Assembly: GCA_964439395.1 (NCBI GenBank)
Contig: CAYTNV010000039.1
Span: forward strand, 1-26,482
Reading direction: 5' to 3'
Origin: JAUUSJ01 sp964439395
GTDB lineage: Bacteria > Bacillota > Clostridia > Lachnospirales > Lachnospiraceae
Length of the DNA stretch: 26,482 nt
A program made the translations under genes and the position numbers. Below are positions 16,175-23,420 of this stretch, in pieces. The notes below the pieces were generated by a model. That model did not search any database. It worked only from the letters and a program-made list of their open reading frames with translations, and had not been told where the DNA came from. Within the stretch, counting starts at the first letter, position 1. The number at the start of each line of letters is the position of its first letter.

Positions 16175-16215
16175 AAGAGGAAGCTTCAGTTTTATCTTGA
16201 AAACTGCCTTCTTTT
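16175..16215 (+). other. Terminator-like hairpin in the trkH upstream region
   Basis: CAGTTTT (16187-16193) pairs with AAAACTG (16200-16206), extended by GGAAG and CTTC, and followed by CTTTTAG. No rightward gene ends nearby, so if transcribed it would be a leader or attenuator structure rather than the end of a gene. The rest of 15989-16170 shows nothing beyond a Shine-Dalgarno for the leftward gene. Confidence 0.4.
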
Positions 16216-16256
16216 AGTATACTATTAACAAATAAAGAAATTAATACGATACAAGT

Positions 16257-16346
16257 GTCGAAAGGTCATGCATTTTATGCTTGCATGAAAAAGTATGACT
16301 TTGAGACGTGCAAAACACCTTTCGACGTTTTCATCATTCATATAAT
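16257..16346. promoter_or_regulatory. Inverted repeat and -10 box ahead of trkH
   Basis: Perfect 10-bp inverted repeat GTCGAAAGGT (16257-16266) and ACCTTTCGAC (16317-16326), with an inner stem TCATGCA (16266-16272) and TGCATGA (16282-16288). A consensus TATAAT follows at 16341-16346. The right arm covers the position where the -35 should be, so the repeat may be a two-site operator or a stem-loop. I do not recognise a c-di-AMP (ydaO) riboswitch here. Confidence 0.4.
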
Positions 16347-16404
16347 CTTATATGGAAGTAAAATAAGTTAATCAATATAAAATTAAAGAAAGGCAAAAAG
16401 TAAT

Positions 16405-17781
16405 ATGCAGCTAAAAAAGAAAAATGTAAAGTGGAATGCATTACAGATTATGGTCTTAGGTTTCGCAGGGATAATTTTACTCGGAGGGATTTTATTATGG
16501 CTGCCAATTTGCAATACAAAGCCGATTGCATTTATGGATGCTTTATTTACTGCTACGACGGCAACCTGTGTGACAGGCTTAGTTACGATTATTCCAGCAG
16601 AACAGTTTACTTTACTTGGAAAGATAATATTACTATTATTAATTCAAATTGGAGGTCTAGGAGTTATTGCATGTGCGACTGTCTTTGTAGTAATTATGGG
16701 GCGAAGATTATCTGTTAAAAATAGAATTTGGCTTAAGGAAAATTATAGTATGTCTGGTCCTGGTGGTACAGTGGCAATGCTTCTTTATGTTATAAAGGGA
16801 ACATTATTTGTGGAGGGACTTGGAGCAATTGGGTATGCCTTTCAGTTTGTTCCAGAGTTTGGCTTACTCCGAGGAATCTGGTATTCTGTCTTTCACTCGG
16901 TTTCAGCCTTTTGTAACGCGGGAATTGATATTTTGGGGGCAGATAGTTTTAAAAATTATGCGGCAAATCCAGTTATTAATATTACAACTATTTTGCTTAT
17001 TATTATTAGTGGACTTGGATTTACTGTGTGGAAAGATTTAATTTATATGGGAAGAGCAATCTATAGACGAGAAGTATCGGGAAGAAATTGGTTTTTGAAA
17101 TTGCATCTTCACTCTAAGTTAGTTCTCGTAACATCTACTATTCTAATTATGGTGGGAACTTTGGCCTTTTTTGTTTTGGAATTTCATAATGCAAAGACAA
17201 TAGGAAATTTTAATATTTGGGATAAATTTATGGCGGCTTTATTCCACTCAGTCTCCACAAGAACAGCAGGTTTTGCGACAGTATCTCAGTCAGGACTTTG
17301 CACAGAATCAAAATTTGTCACCTGTCTTTTAATGTTTGTGGGAGGTTCCCCAGGAGGAACTGCTGGTGGTGTGAAAACTACGACAATTGCCATGAGTATT
17401 CTTACCTGTTTTAGTATTGCTAAGGGTGGGGAGAAGACAGAGTGTTTTGGTCGAAAGATTAAAGGAAAGGATATTCGAATAGGGTTTGCCGTTATTATGA
17501 TGGCAATGACAGTATTATTTACTGGAATCATATTAATTACAAGTATGGAGCCGAAAAAGGAGTTTATCGATATTATATATGAAGCTGCCTCAGCAGTCGG
17601 AACTGTTGGTTTGACTGCGGATTTGACTCCAGAATTATGTAGAAAAAGTCAAGTTGTTATTATTGTTATGATGTATATTGGTAGAATTGGGCCGATGTCA
17701 TTGGCGTTACTTTTTGGAGGTTTTTCAAAAATTTCTAAGAGAAAGTATGAACTGCCGTCTGAAAATATAATGATTGGATAA
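16405..17781 (+). CDS. TrkH/KtrB family potassium uptake membrane subunit
   Basis: K+ translocating subunit in the plasma membrane. It has 458 residues and four repeated membrane-pore-membrane units. The four filter loops are visible as ATTATCVTGLV (about 52), SAFCNAGID (about 170), TRTAGFAT (about 287) and AVGTVGLT (about 397). The short N terminus is typical of KtrB-type members. The regulatory partner (TrkA or KtrA, with RCK domains) is not encoded next to it, so it must come from elsewhere. In Firmicutes such K+ systems are inhibited by c-di-AMP, and the c-di-AMP synthase lies 6 kb downstream, but the link here is inferred. Shine-Dalgarno AAAGG is moderate. Confidence 0.9.
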   Translation: MQLKKKNVKWNALQIMVLGFAGIILLGGILLWLPICNTKPIAFMDALFTATTATCVTGLVTIIPAEQFTLLGKIILLLLIQIGGLGVIACATVFVVIMGRRLSVKNRIWLKENYSMSGPGGTVAMLLYVIKGTLFVEGLGAIGYAFQFVPEFGLLRGIWYSVFHSVSAFCNAGIDILGADSFKNYAANPVINITTILLIIISGLGFTVWKDLIYMGRAIYRREVSGRNWFLKLHLHSKLVLVTSTILIMVGTLAFFVLEFHNAKTIGNFNIWDKFMAALFHSVSTRTAGFATVSQSGLCTESKFVTCLLMFVGGSPGGTAGGVKTTTIAMSILTCFSIAKGGEKTECFGRKIKGKDIRIGFAVIMMAMTVLFTGIILITSMEPKKEFIDIIYEAASAVGTVGLTADLTPELCRKSQVVIIVMMYIGRIGPMSLALLFGGFSKISKRKYELPSENIMIG

Positions 17782-17845
17782 AAAATAATTAGAGGGATTA
17801 AGAGTGGAGTAATGTAAGGAAGAATAGGAGCAGAGTTTTGAGTAT

Positions 17846-18409
17846 ATGAAAAATTATCAGATTACGGAATGGGTACATCATTTTATGGAGGAGCAAGTAA
17901 AAGAAGGAGATATTTGTGTTGATGCCACGATGGGGAATGGATATGATAGTAGCTTCTTAGCGGAGCTTGTAGGGCAAACGGGAAAAGTTTATGCGTTTGA
18001 TGTACAAGAAACCGCTATAAAAAATACAAAAGAGAGGCTCCAAAAGAAGGGAATTCTAGATAGATGTCAACTTATTTTAGATTCTCACGAAAATATGGAA
18101 AAATATATGAAGAGGGAATCCATCTCTTGTATTGTATTTAATTTTGGTTATCTTCCAGGTGGGGATCATAAAAAAGCGACAAAGGCGGAGAGTAGTATAA
18201 AAGCGATTGAGGCAGGGTTGGCTTTATTAGAGAAAAAGGGACTTATGACGCTTTGCATTTATAGTGGAGGAGATACTGGATTTAAGGAGAGAGATGCAAT
18301 TTTAACTTATATAAAGAATCTAGACTCTAAGAAATATTTAGTTATTCAGACGGAATATGTCAATCGTCTAAATAATCCTCCCATTCCAGTTTTAATTATA
18401 AAGCTGTGA
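17846..18409 (+). CDS. mnmM: tRNA 5-(aminomethyl)-2-thiouridine methyltransferase, MnmM (YtqB) family
   Basis: A 187-residue SAM-dependent methylase of the family once called putative rRNA methylase. Bacillus YtqB/MnmM makes the last step of mnm5s2U34 in tRNA anticodons. The SAM-binding motif DATMGNGYDSSFLAEL (26-41) and the acidic loop FDVQE (52-56) are visible. The family hallmark NFGYLPGGDHKKATKAESS is at about 94-112. The length is normal. The Shine-Dalgarno is distant (GGAG about 15 bases ahead), but no alternative in-frame start exists. It lies 64 bases after the potassium transporter gene and may share its transcript. The assignment follows family knowledge and the motif. Confidence 0.85.
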   Translation: MKNYQITEWVHHFMEEQVKEGDICVDATMGNGYDSSFLAELVGQTGKVYAFDVQETAIKNTKERLQKKGILDRCQLILDSHENMEKYMKRESISCIVFNFGYLPGGDHKKATKAESSIKAIEAGLALLEKKGLMTLCIYSGGDTGFKERDAILTYIKNLDSKKYLVIQTEYVNRLNNPPIPVLIIKL

Positions 18410-18490
18410 ATATAGTAGCTTTATTCATAAAATTAAAGAAAGAAAATCGTAAGAAATTTGGTGTAATTTGGGGAAGATTTTAGGTGGGAG

Positions 18491-18534
18491 ATATGCTATA
18501 CTATATTTGAGCTATATGAAAAAATATAGCATAT
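18491..18534. promoter_or_regulatory. Inverted repeat over the -10 region of the DUF975 gene
   Basis: Perfect 10-bp arms ATATGCTATA (18491-18500) and TATAGCATAT (18525-18534) flank 24 bases. The left arm overlaps a TATACT -10 candidate (18497-18502). This arrangement suits an operator or an mRNA stem-loop near the 5' end. No T run follows, so it is not a terminator. Confidence 0.45.
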
Positions 18535-18558
18535 AAATGATACAAAGGAGGGATTTCT

Positions 18559-19269
18559 ATGTGGAATAGAAGTGATTTAAAGTATGCAGCGAAGAATCAT
18601 ATGAAGAAAAACTATTGGCCTTGTATTGCAGTTGCTTTTATTTATACAATTATTCAGTTTTTAGTACTAGGAGGAAGTAGTAGCACAGGAGTAACAAATT
18701 ATAGCGGTGATAGCTCGTTTGTTGAAGATTCGCTTGTATCTTATATAGTAGATTATATTGTAGAGCATCCTATGATAATTCTTGGAATTATTGGAGCAGG
18801 TATAATTGGATTTATCATTGGTTGGGTAATTAAATTATTAGTTGGTTATCAGATTGAGGTAGGTGTAAAGGGATTTTTTATAAAGAATACTTACACAGAA
18901 CCTAGAGTTGGAGAGATTTTGGAAACCTATCATAATGGATCAATGGGAACTGTTGCTCTCACTAGATTTTTGATGGATTTATTTACAGCACTCTGGATGT
19001 TGCTACTTATTATCCCTGGAATTGTGAAGAGTTATCAGTATAAGATGATTCCGTACATTTTAGCAGATAATCCAGATATTGAGTGGAGAGAGGCCTTTGA
19101 TTTAAGTAAGCAGATGACAGATGGACATAAGATGGATTTGTTTATCTTAGATTTATCTTTTATTGGATGGTATATTTTATCAGCAATTACCTGTGGACTT
19201 GTAGGTATTTTCTATGTAATACCTTATAAGGAGCAGACAATGGCTGAGGCTTACGAGACATTGAGATAA
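18559..19269 (+). CDS. DUF975 family membrane protein
   Basis: A 236-residue integral membrane protein of unknown function, common in Firmicutes. It starts with a conserved soluble stretch (WNRSDLKYAAKNHMKKNYW), then hydrophobic segments near residues 22-38, 70-95, 140-156 and 195-220. It has the family signature LLLIIPGIVKSYQYKMIPYILADNP and the ending IPYKEQTMAEAYE. The Shine-Dalgarno AAAGGAGGG is strong. It stands alone between an inverted repeat over its promoter and a terminator at 19286-19332. Family members are sometimes called predicted integral membrane proteins. No specific role can be given. Confidence 0.85.
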   Translation: MWNRSDLKYAAKNHMKKNYWPCIAVAFIYTIIQFLVLGGSSSTGVTNYSGDSSFVEDSLVSYIVDYIVEHPMIILGIIGAGIIGFIIGWVIKLLVGYQIEVGVKGFFIKNTYTEPRVGEILETYHNGSMGTVALTRFLMDLFTALWMLLLIIPGIVKSYQYKMIPYILADNPDIEWREAFDLSKQMTDGHKMDLFILDLSFIGWYILSAITCGLVGIFYVIPYKEQTMAEAYETLR

Positions 19270-19285
19270 TAGAAAAAAAGAACCA

Positions 19286-19332
19286 GATTTCGCTTCTTTT
19301 ATTGAGTTAGGAAAATAGAAGCGAAATTTTTT
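19286..19332 (+). terminator. Terminator after the DUF975 gene
   Basis: Stem ATTTCGCTTC (19287-19296) and GAAGCGAAAT (19318-19327), extended by TTTT/AAAA with a bulge, followed by TTTTTG. Confidence 0.8.
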
Positions 19333-19587
19333 GTCAAATTCACTTTAATAGTTTAAATTAAAAAAGCACTTGACTTATTTGAGAGATAGAAGTATTCTAA
19401 AAAAGATAAGACTATATTTCATTTCATAAAATCATCTATATTAAGAAGAATATATAATATAATAATGAGTAGTTTTTCTGCGAAGTGATAGTGGTTTTTA
19501 TTGGCAGAGATAGATGATAAGGTAAATTGTATCAGATAAGAAAGTTCTGATAGTAAATTTATGAAATAATAAGATGGATGCATAATT

Positions 19588-19630
19588 CCTTAAATTAAGG
19601 GGAAGTGGAAAAAATATCCTAATATTAAGG
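19588..19630. promoter_or_regulatory. Pair of related palindromes upstream of the transketolase promoter
   Basis: CCTTAAATTAAGG (19588-19600, perfect palindrome) and CCTAATATTAAGG (19618-19630) lie exactly 30 bases apart, about three helical turns, and some 70-110 bases before the -35. They look like paired binding sites for a dimeric regulator. Nearby are the hairpin TATCAGA/TCTGATA (19530-19552) and a repeated GAATTC (about 19634 and 19652). No gene is visible from 19333 to 19784. Confidence 0.4.
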
Positions 19631-19701
19631 AGGAATTCAGAAAATCTATCGAATTCATAGAAAAATGAAATAGAAAATTTACTTTATTTTTCCAATAAGT
19701 A

Positions 19702-19731
19702 TTGAATTTTTGTGTACAAATAAAGTATAAT
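19702..19731 (+). promoter_or_regulatory. Transketolase operon promoter
   Basis: -35 TTGAAT (19702-19707), 18-base spacer, consensus -10 TATAAT (19726-19731), 53 bases before the ATG. The short leader contains a small GC-rich dyad around GGCTTTCGGCC. Confidence 0.7.
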
Positions 19732-19784
19732 GATGTCGAAAAAATGATAATAGATAGGCTTTCGGCCAGAAAGGAATTTGAAAA

Positions 19785-20624
19785 ATGACGATATTGGAAT
19801 TACAAAAGTTAGCAAATGAAGTTAGAAAGGGAATTATAACTGGAACATATCATGCTAAAGCAGGTCATCCAGGTGGTTCTCTCTCAGCAGCTGATTTATT
19901 CACATATCTCTATTTTGAAGAGATGAATATCGACCCAGCAAATCCAACTGATGAAAATAGAGACCGTTTTGTATTATCTAAGGGACATACAGCTCCTGGA
20001 TGTTATGCCACTATGGCGCTTCGAGGATATTTTCCTGTGGAAGACCTTAAGACATTACGTCATATTGGTTCTCCTCTTCAGGGGCATCCTTCTATGAAAA
20101 TGTTGCCAGGTATTGATATGTCTACAGGTTCCTTGGGACAGGGAATTTCTACAGCAGTGGGAATGGCGATTGCTGGTAAGTTAGATAAAAAAGATTATAA
20201 AGTTTATACGTTACTTGGAGATGGTGAGATTGAAGAGGGACAAGTTTGGGAGGCAGCAATGCTTGCGGGACATAGAAATCTTGATAATCTTATCGCAATT
20301 GTAGATAATAATGGATTGCAGATTGATGGAAATATCGCAGAGGTTTGTTCTCCTTATCCAATTGATAAAAAATTTGAGGCATTTAATTTCCATGTAATTA
20401 ATATAGAAGATGGAAATGATATGGAGCAGCTTCGTGGAGCTTTTGAGAAAGCAAAAACATTGAAAGGAAAACCAATTGTCATCATTATGAAAACGGTAAA
20501 GGGAAAAGGAGTTTCCTATATGGAAAATGAAGCTGGATGGCATGGAAAAGCGCCTAATGCAAAAGAGTACGAAGTAGCAATGAAAGATTTAGAAAAGATA
20601 GGAGAGACATTATGTCAGAAATAA
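19785..20624 (+). CDS. Transketolase, N-terminal subunit
   Basis: A 279-residue subunit of a two-gene transketolase, which moves two-carbon units between sugar phosphates in the non-oxidative pentose phosphate pathway. It carries the thiamine diphosphate pyrophosphate-binding domain: TYHAKAGHPGGSLSAAD (22-38), LSKGHTAPG (about 65), TGSLGQGIS (about 110), and the metal/ThDP motif GDGEIEEGQ through NN (about 145-172). The Shine-Dalgarno is AAAGGA. Its last 13 bases overlap the C-terminal subunit gene, implying translational coupling and equal amounts of the two chains. Split transketolases are common in Clostridia and archaea, so this is not a broken gene. Confidence 0.93.
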   Translation: MTILELQKLANEVRKGIITGTYHAKAGHPGGSLSAADLFTYLYFEEMNIDPANPTDENRDRFVLSKGHTAPGCYATMALRGYFPVEDLKTLRHIGSPLQGHPSMKMLPGIDMSTGSLGQGISTAVGMAIAGKLDKKDYKVYTLLGDGEIEEGQVWEAAMLAGHRNLDNLIAIVDNNGLQIDGNIAEVCSPYPIDKKFEAFNFHVINIEDGNDMEQLRGAFEKAKTLKGKPIVIIMKTVKGKGVSYMENEAGWHGKAPNAKEYEVAMKDLEKIGETLCQK

Positions 20625-21553
20625 AGAAAGCAGCAACGAGAGATGGATATGGAAAAGCTCTTGTAGAACTTGGAAGAAAGCATGAAGATTTGATTGTTTT
20701 AGATGCCGATCTTGCAGGATCTACAAAGACAGGTATGTTTCAAAAGGAATTTCCAGAGAGACATATTAACTGTGGTATCGCAGAGGCTAATATGATGGGA
20801 GTGGCAGCAGGACTTGCCACTACTGGAAAAGTAGTATTTGCTAGTAGCTTTGCAATGTTTGCGTCAGGAAGAGCCTTTGAACAGATTCGTAACTCTATTG
20901 GTTATCCACATTTGAATGTGAAGATTGGTGCAACTCACGCAGGTATCTCAGTAGGAGAGGATGGAGCTTCCCACCAATGTAATGAGGATATTGCAATTAT
21001 GCGTTCTATACCAGGTATGGTAATTATTAATCCTTCTGATACGATAGAGGCGGAGGCGGCAGTCAGAGCTGCTTATGAATATATGGGTCCTGTATATCTT
21101 CGCTTTGGACGTTTGGCAGTACCTATTATTAATGATAGAGAAGATTATAAATTTGAGATAGGAAAAGGTGTTTGCCTAAAAGAGGGAACAGATATTACGA
21201 TTATCGCAACTGGACTTTGTGTGGAGAGTGCGATGAAGGCAGAACAGATGCTTGCAAGAGATGGAATTAACGCAGAAATTATTAATATTCATACAATTAA
21301 GCCGTTGGATATTGATTTGATTGCAGCTTCTGCTAAGAAGACAGGTAAAGTTGTCACAGTAGAAGAACATTCTATTATTGGTGGACTCGGTGGAGCAGTT
21401 TGTGAGGCATTAAGTGGAGTGGCTCCAACACCGATTCTTCGACTTGGAATGAAAGATGTTTTTGGAGAATCTGGACCAGCTATTGATTTGCTTCATAAAT
21501 ACCAGCTTGATGGTGAGGGAGTCTATGAGCAAATAAAGGCTTGGTTAAATTAG
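20612..21553 (+). CDS. Transketolase, C-terminal subunit
   Basis: A 313-residue partner of the preceding subunit. It carries the pyrimidine-binding domain, with catalytic glutamate E58 in CGIAEANMMGVAAG and the following SSFAMFASGRAFEQIRNSIGY stretch, then a C-terminal transketolase domain (about 185-310) containing IIATGLCVESA and VTVEEHSIIGGLGGAVCE. Together the two chains reproduce a standard transketolase. The start ATG lies within the end of the upstream gene, with GGAG 7 bases ahead. A DXS-like 1-deoxyxylulose synthase or a dihydroxyacetone synthase is a more distant possibility. The two-chain arrangement favours transketolase. Confidence 0.92.
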   Translation: MSEIKKAATRDGYGKALVELGRKHEDLIVLDADLAGSTKTGMFQKEFPERHINCGIAEANMMGVAAGLATTGKVVFASSFAMFASGRAFEQIRNSIGYPHLNVKIGATHAGISVGEDGASHQCNEDIAIMRSIPGMVIINPSDTIEAEAAVRAAYEYMGPVYLRFGRLAVPIINDREDYKFEIGKGVCLKEGTDITIIATGLCVESAMKAEQMLARDGINAEIINIHTIKPLDIDLIAASAKKTGKVVTVEEHSIIGGLGGAVCEALSGVAPTPILRLGMKDVFGESGPAIDLLHKYQLDGEGVYEQIKAWLN

Positions 21554-21608
21554 TTGGTAAATAATTTGATTGATGAGAGGTCAATTTATAAATTGAAGGT
21601 GTAAAACC

Positions 21609-21659
21609 CACTACCTTTAGGTGATGGGCAATTCACATTCTATGTGTTTAGACATAGAA
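21609..21659 (+). mobile_element. Possible solo right-end remnant of an IS200/IS605-type element
   Basis: A hairpin CCCACTACC-TTTA-GGTGATGGG (21609-21630) followed by CAATTCAC strongly resembles the tnpB-element end at 26325-26353 read on the minus strand (CCCCTGCC-TTTA-GGCATGGGG then AGTGTCAA). No tnpB or tnpA frame remains, since the transketolase gene ends 55 bases upstream. A second hairpin, CTATGT/ACATAG, follows (21642-21659). It could be chance or a transcript-end structure. No T run follows. Confidence 0.35.
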
Positions 21660-21680
21660 ATATAAAAATGGAGAAATAGA

Positions 21681-21767
21681 AAAAAGAAACTACGAGGAGA
21701 GAATACGTTTTATCATTAAATGATAAAGAAAAGTATCTTTTTTATAGTTTCTTTTTCTTTTTTTATA
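21681..21767 (+). terminator. Long nested terminator after the transketolase genes
   Basis: Outer arms AAAAAGAAACTA (21681-21692) and TAGTTTCTTTTT (21745-21756) pair over 12 bp. ATAC/GTAT and the palindrome TTTATCATTAAATGATAAA nest inside. CTTTTTTTAT follows. It is unusually long but has a clear stem plus T run. Confidence 0.7.
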
Positions 21768-21776
21768 GAATAAGTG

Positions 21777-21805
21777 TTGGCTCGAGAAAAAATGTATGTT
21801 ACAAT
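21777..21805 (+). promoter_or_regulatory. Promoter of the cdaA operon
   Basis: -35 TTGGCT (21777-21782), 17-base spacer, -10 TACAAT (21800-21805). It starts right after the preceding terminator and 77 bases before the first gene of the operon. Confidence 0.6.
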
Positions 21806-21881
21806 GAAAGATGTAATTTGCGAGAGGTAAGGCTTCTTGAGATGATAAGAGTAAGAATGTGTAGCGGGAGAGTGGTAAAAT

Positions 21882-22286
21882 ATGATTGATATAGAGAAAA
21901 TTAAAATTATGACAAGATTAGCTACATATGAAAAAAGACAGGGAAAGAAAGATATTGCTATGAATCGGTATTCGAGAGAAGACTATATTAAATATCAGAT
22001 GCTTTGGTCTTCTATTACGGCTACAGTGGCTTTTATAATTGCATGTTTTCTTTTCTTACTTTGGGCAGTGGATTGGATTATAAATTTATCAAGTAAATCT
22101 TCTTATATTCTTTTAGTTGGAACGATATGTTTTATATATATAGTTTTTCTCTTTATTTATAGAAGATTTTTAAGAAAGCTTTATAATAGATATTATACAA
22201 AGATGACGTTTCGGCTGGAGGAGTATAGACGGGAACTAAAAGACTTGCAGAAATTATATGAGGACTCGCCCAAAAAGGGAATATAA
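21882..22286 (+). CDS. Uncharacterised membrane protein, first gene of the cdaA operon
   Basis: A 134-residue protein with two hydrophobic segments (about 46-70 and 75-95), an N-terminal soluble part (MIDIEKIKIMTRLATYEKRQ) and a charged, helical C-terminal tail rich in Arg, Lys and Glu. I do not recognise a named family, but from memory proteins with this start occur ahead of cdaA in other Lachnospiraceae. The Shine-Dalgarno is weak (GGGAG, 11 bases). Its position between the operon promoter and the c-di-AMP genes suggests a role tied to the cyclase or the envelope, which is inference only. Confidence 0.7.
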   Translation: MIDIEKIKIMTRLATYEKRQGKKDIAMNRYSREDYIKYQMLWSSITATVAFIIACFLFLLWAVDWIINLSSKSSYILLVGTICFIYIVFLFIYRRFLRKLYNRYYTKMTFRLEEYRRELKDLQKLYEDSPKKGI

Positions 22287-22421
22287 GTATTGTGAGTTTA
22301 TAATATTTTTGTTAATAGCGAGGATGAATTGCGAGGCAAAACAGGGCGAGATGAGGGTGTGACAATATAAGAACAGTTGACAGAGAATAGGAAGACATTT
22401 TAGGAAAGGTTTAGAAAAAAT

Positions 22422-23408
22422 ATGGAGAACAAATTTTTGGATGGGCTCTTAATCTATAGAGAGAGAGTAAAAAATTTTTTTCAAAAACATTATAAAATTA
22501 TGGTGCCTATTTTTAAATTATTAGGAGGACTTTTGGTATTTTTTGCATTAGAAAGTCTATATGGTTATTCAAGAACTTGGTCTTCCATATGGTTTATTGC
22601 TATTATGATTGGGCTATTTATTATAATACCAATTCGCTATGAGTATTTACTTAGCTCCATTTTTATATTACTTAATTTGACCAATGTATCTTTGGATGTT
22701 ATGGGATTATATTTGGCTTTTATATTGATAGCGCATCTTTTAATTTTGAGGCTTATTCCTACATATAGTTGGATTATAGTAGCCATGCCAGTTTTATTTT
22801 ATATTAAGCTACCTTGTTTAATACCAATTTTAATTGGAATGTTTTGTGGACTTTCTTCCATGATTATTATGGTTTTAGGAATAGTTACGTATTTCTTTTC
22901 TTTCTATGTGAAGGAAGTTGTTATATTACTAAATAGTGCATCTCAGAAAGAGACTGTAGTGGCATTTCGAAAAATTATACAACTTATGAGTAGAGATGGT
23001 GATTTGATTTTGACGACATTTATTCTCTGTCTTGTTTTTATTATAACATACTTTATATATAAACAGGCGAGAGATTACGCATGGTATTTAGCAATTTGGT
23101 TTGGAGGAATTACCTATTTGATTTTAAAATTAATGCAAACATTATTATTAGAATCGGATATTAGTATAGTAGGGGTAGTAAGCTATACATTGATAGCAGT
23201 CATAGTGGCGACAATAATTCAATTTTTCCATTGTGTGATTGATTATTCTAGAAGTGAAAAGGTGCAATTTGAAGATGATGAGTATTATTACTATGTAAAA
23301 GTTATACCGAAGATTTCTGTTCAGGAAAAGACTAAAAATGTAAAGAAGATTAGCACTACTTCAAAGCGAAAGAAGAAAAATAAAGAAGAAAGAACGAGTA
23401 ATAAATAA
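22422..23408 (+). CDS. Uncharacterised multispanning membrane protein upstream of cdaA
   Basis: A 328-residue protein with about eight to nine predicted membrane helices, paired as short hydrophobic blocks between residues 28 and 275, then a soluble tail. The tail begins with a very distinctive acidic/aromatic stretch, VQFEDDEYYYYVKVIPKI (about 283-300), and ends in a Lys/Arg/Thr-rich low-complexity segment. I know of no function. It lies 12 bases before cdaA, so tight co-expression with the diadenylate cyclase is expected. The preceding 135-base gap contains GCGAGG-type repeats but no clear promoter. An accessory or regulatory partner of CdaA-CdaR is a reasonable hypothesis. Confidence 0.75.
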   Translation: MENKFLDGLLIYRERVKNFFQKHYKIMVPIFKLLGGLLVFFALESLYGYSRTWSSIWFIAIMIGLFIIIPIRYEYLLSSIFILLNLTNVSLDVMGLYLAFILIAHLLILRLIPTYSWIIVAMPVLFYIKLPCLIPILIGMFCGLSSMIIMVLGIVTYFFSFYVKEVVILLNSASQKETVVAFRKIIQLMSRDGDLILTTFILCLVFIITYFIYKQARDYAWYLAIWFGGITYLILKLMQTLLLESDISIVGVVSYTLIAVIVATIIQFFHCVIDYSRSEKVQFEDDEYYYYVKVIPKISVQEKTKNVKKISTTSKRKKKNKEERTSNK

Positions 23409-23420
23409 AGGTGGGATATC

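Noticed and set aside
16022..16404. c-di-AMP (ydaO) riboswitch ahead of trkH
   Set aside because: The conserved GC-rich core of that riboswitch is not visible. The structures present are simple inverted repeats in AT-rich DNA.
19785..21553. Transketolase broken in two by a frameshift
   Set aside because: Each half has its own start and ribosome site, the genes overlap by 13 bases, and both lengths match the known two-subunit transketolases.
22287..22421. Small RNA in the gap between the first two genes of the cdaA operon, suggested by repeated GCGAGG motifs
   Set aside because: I found no promoter or terminator around it and no stable hairpin. It is probably leader sequence within the operon.
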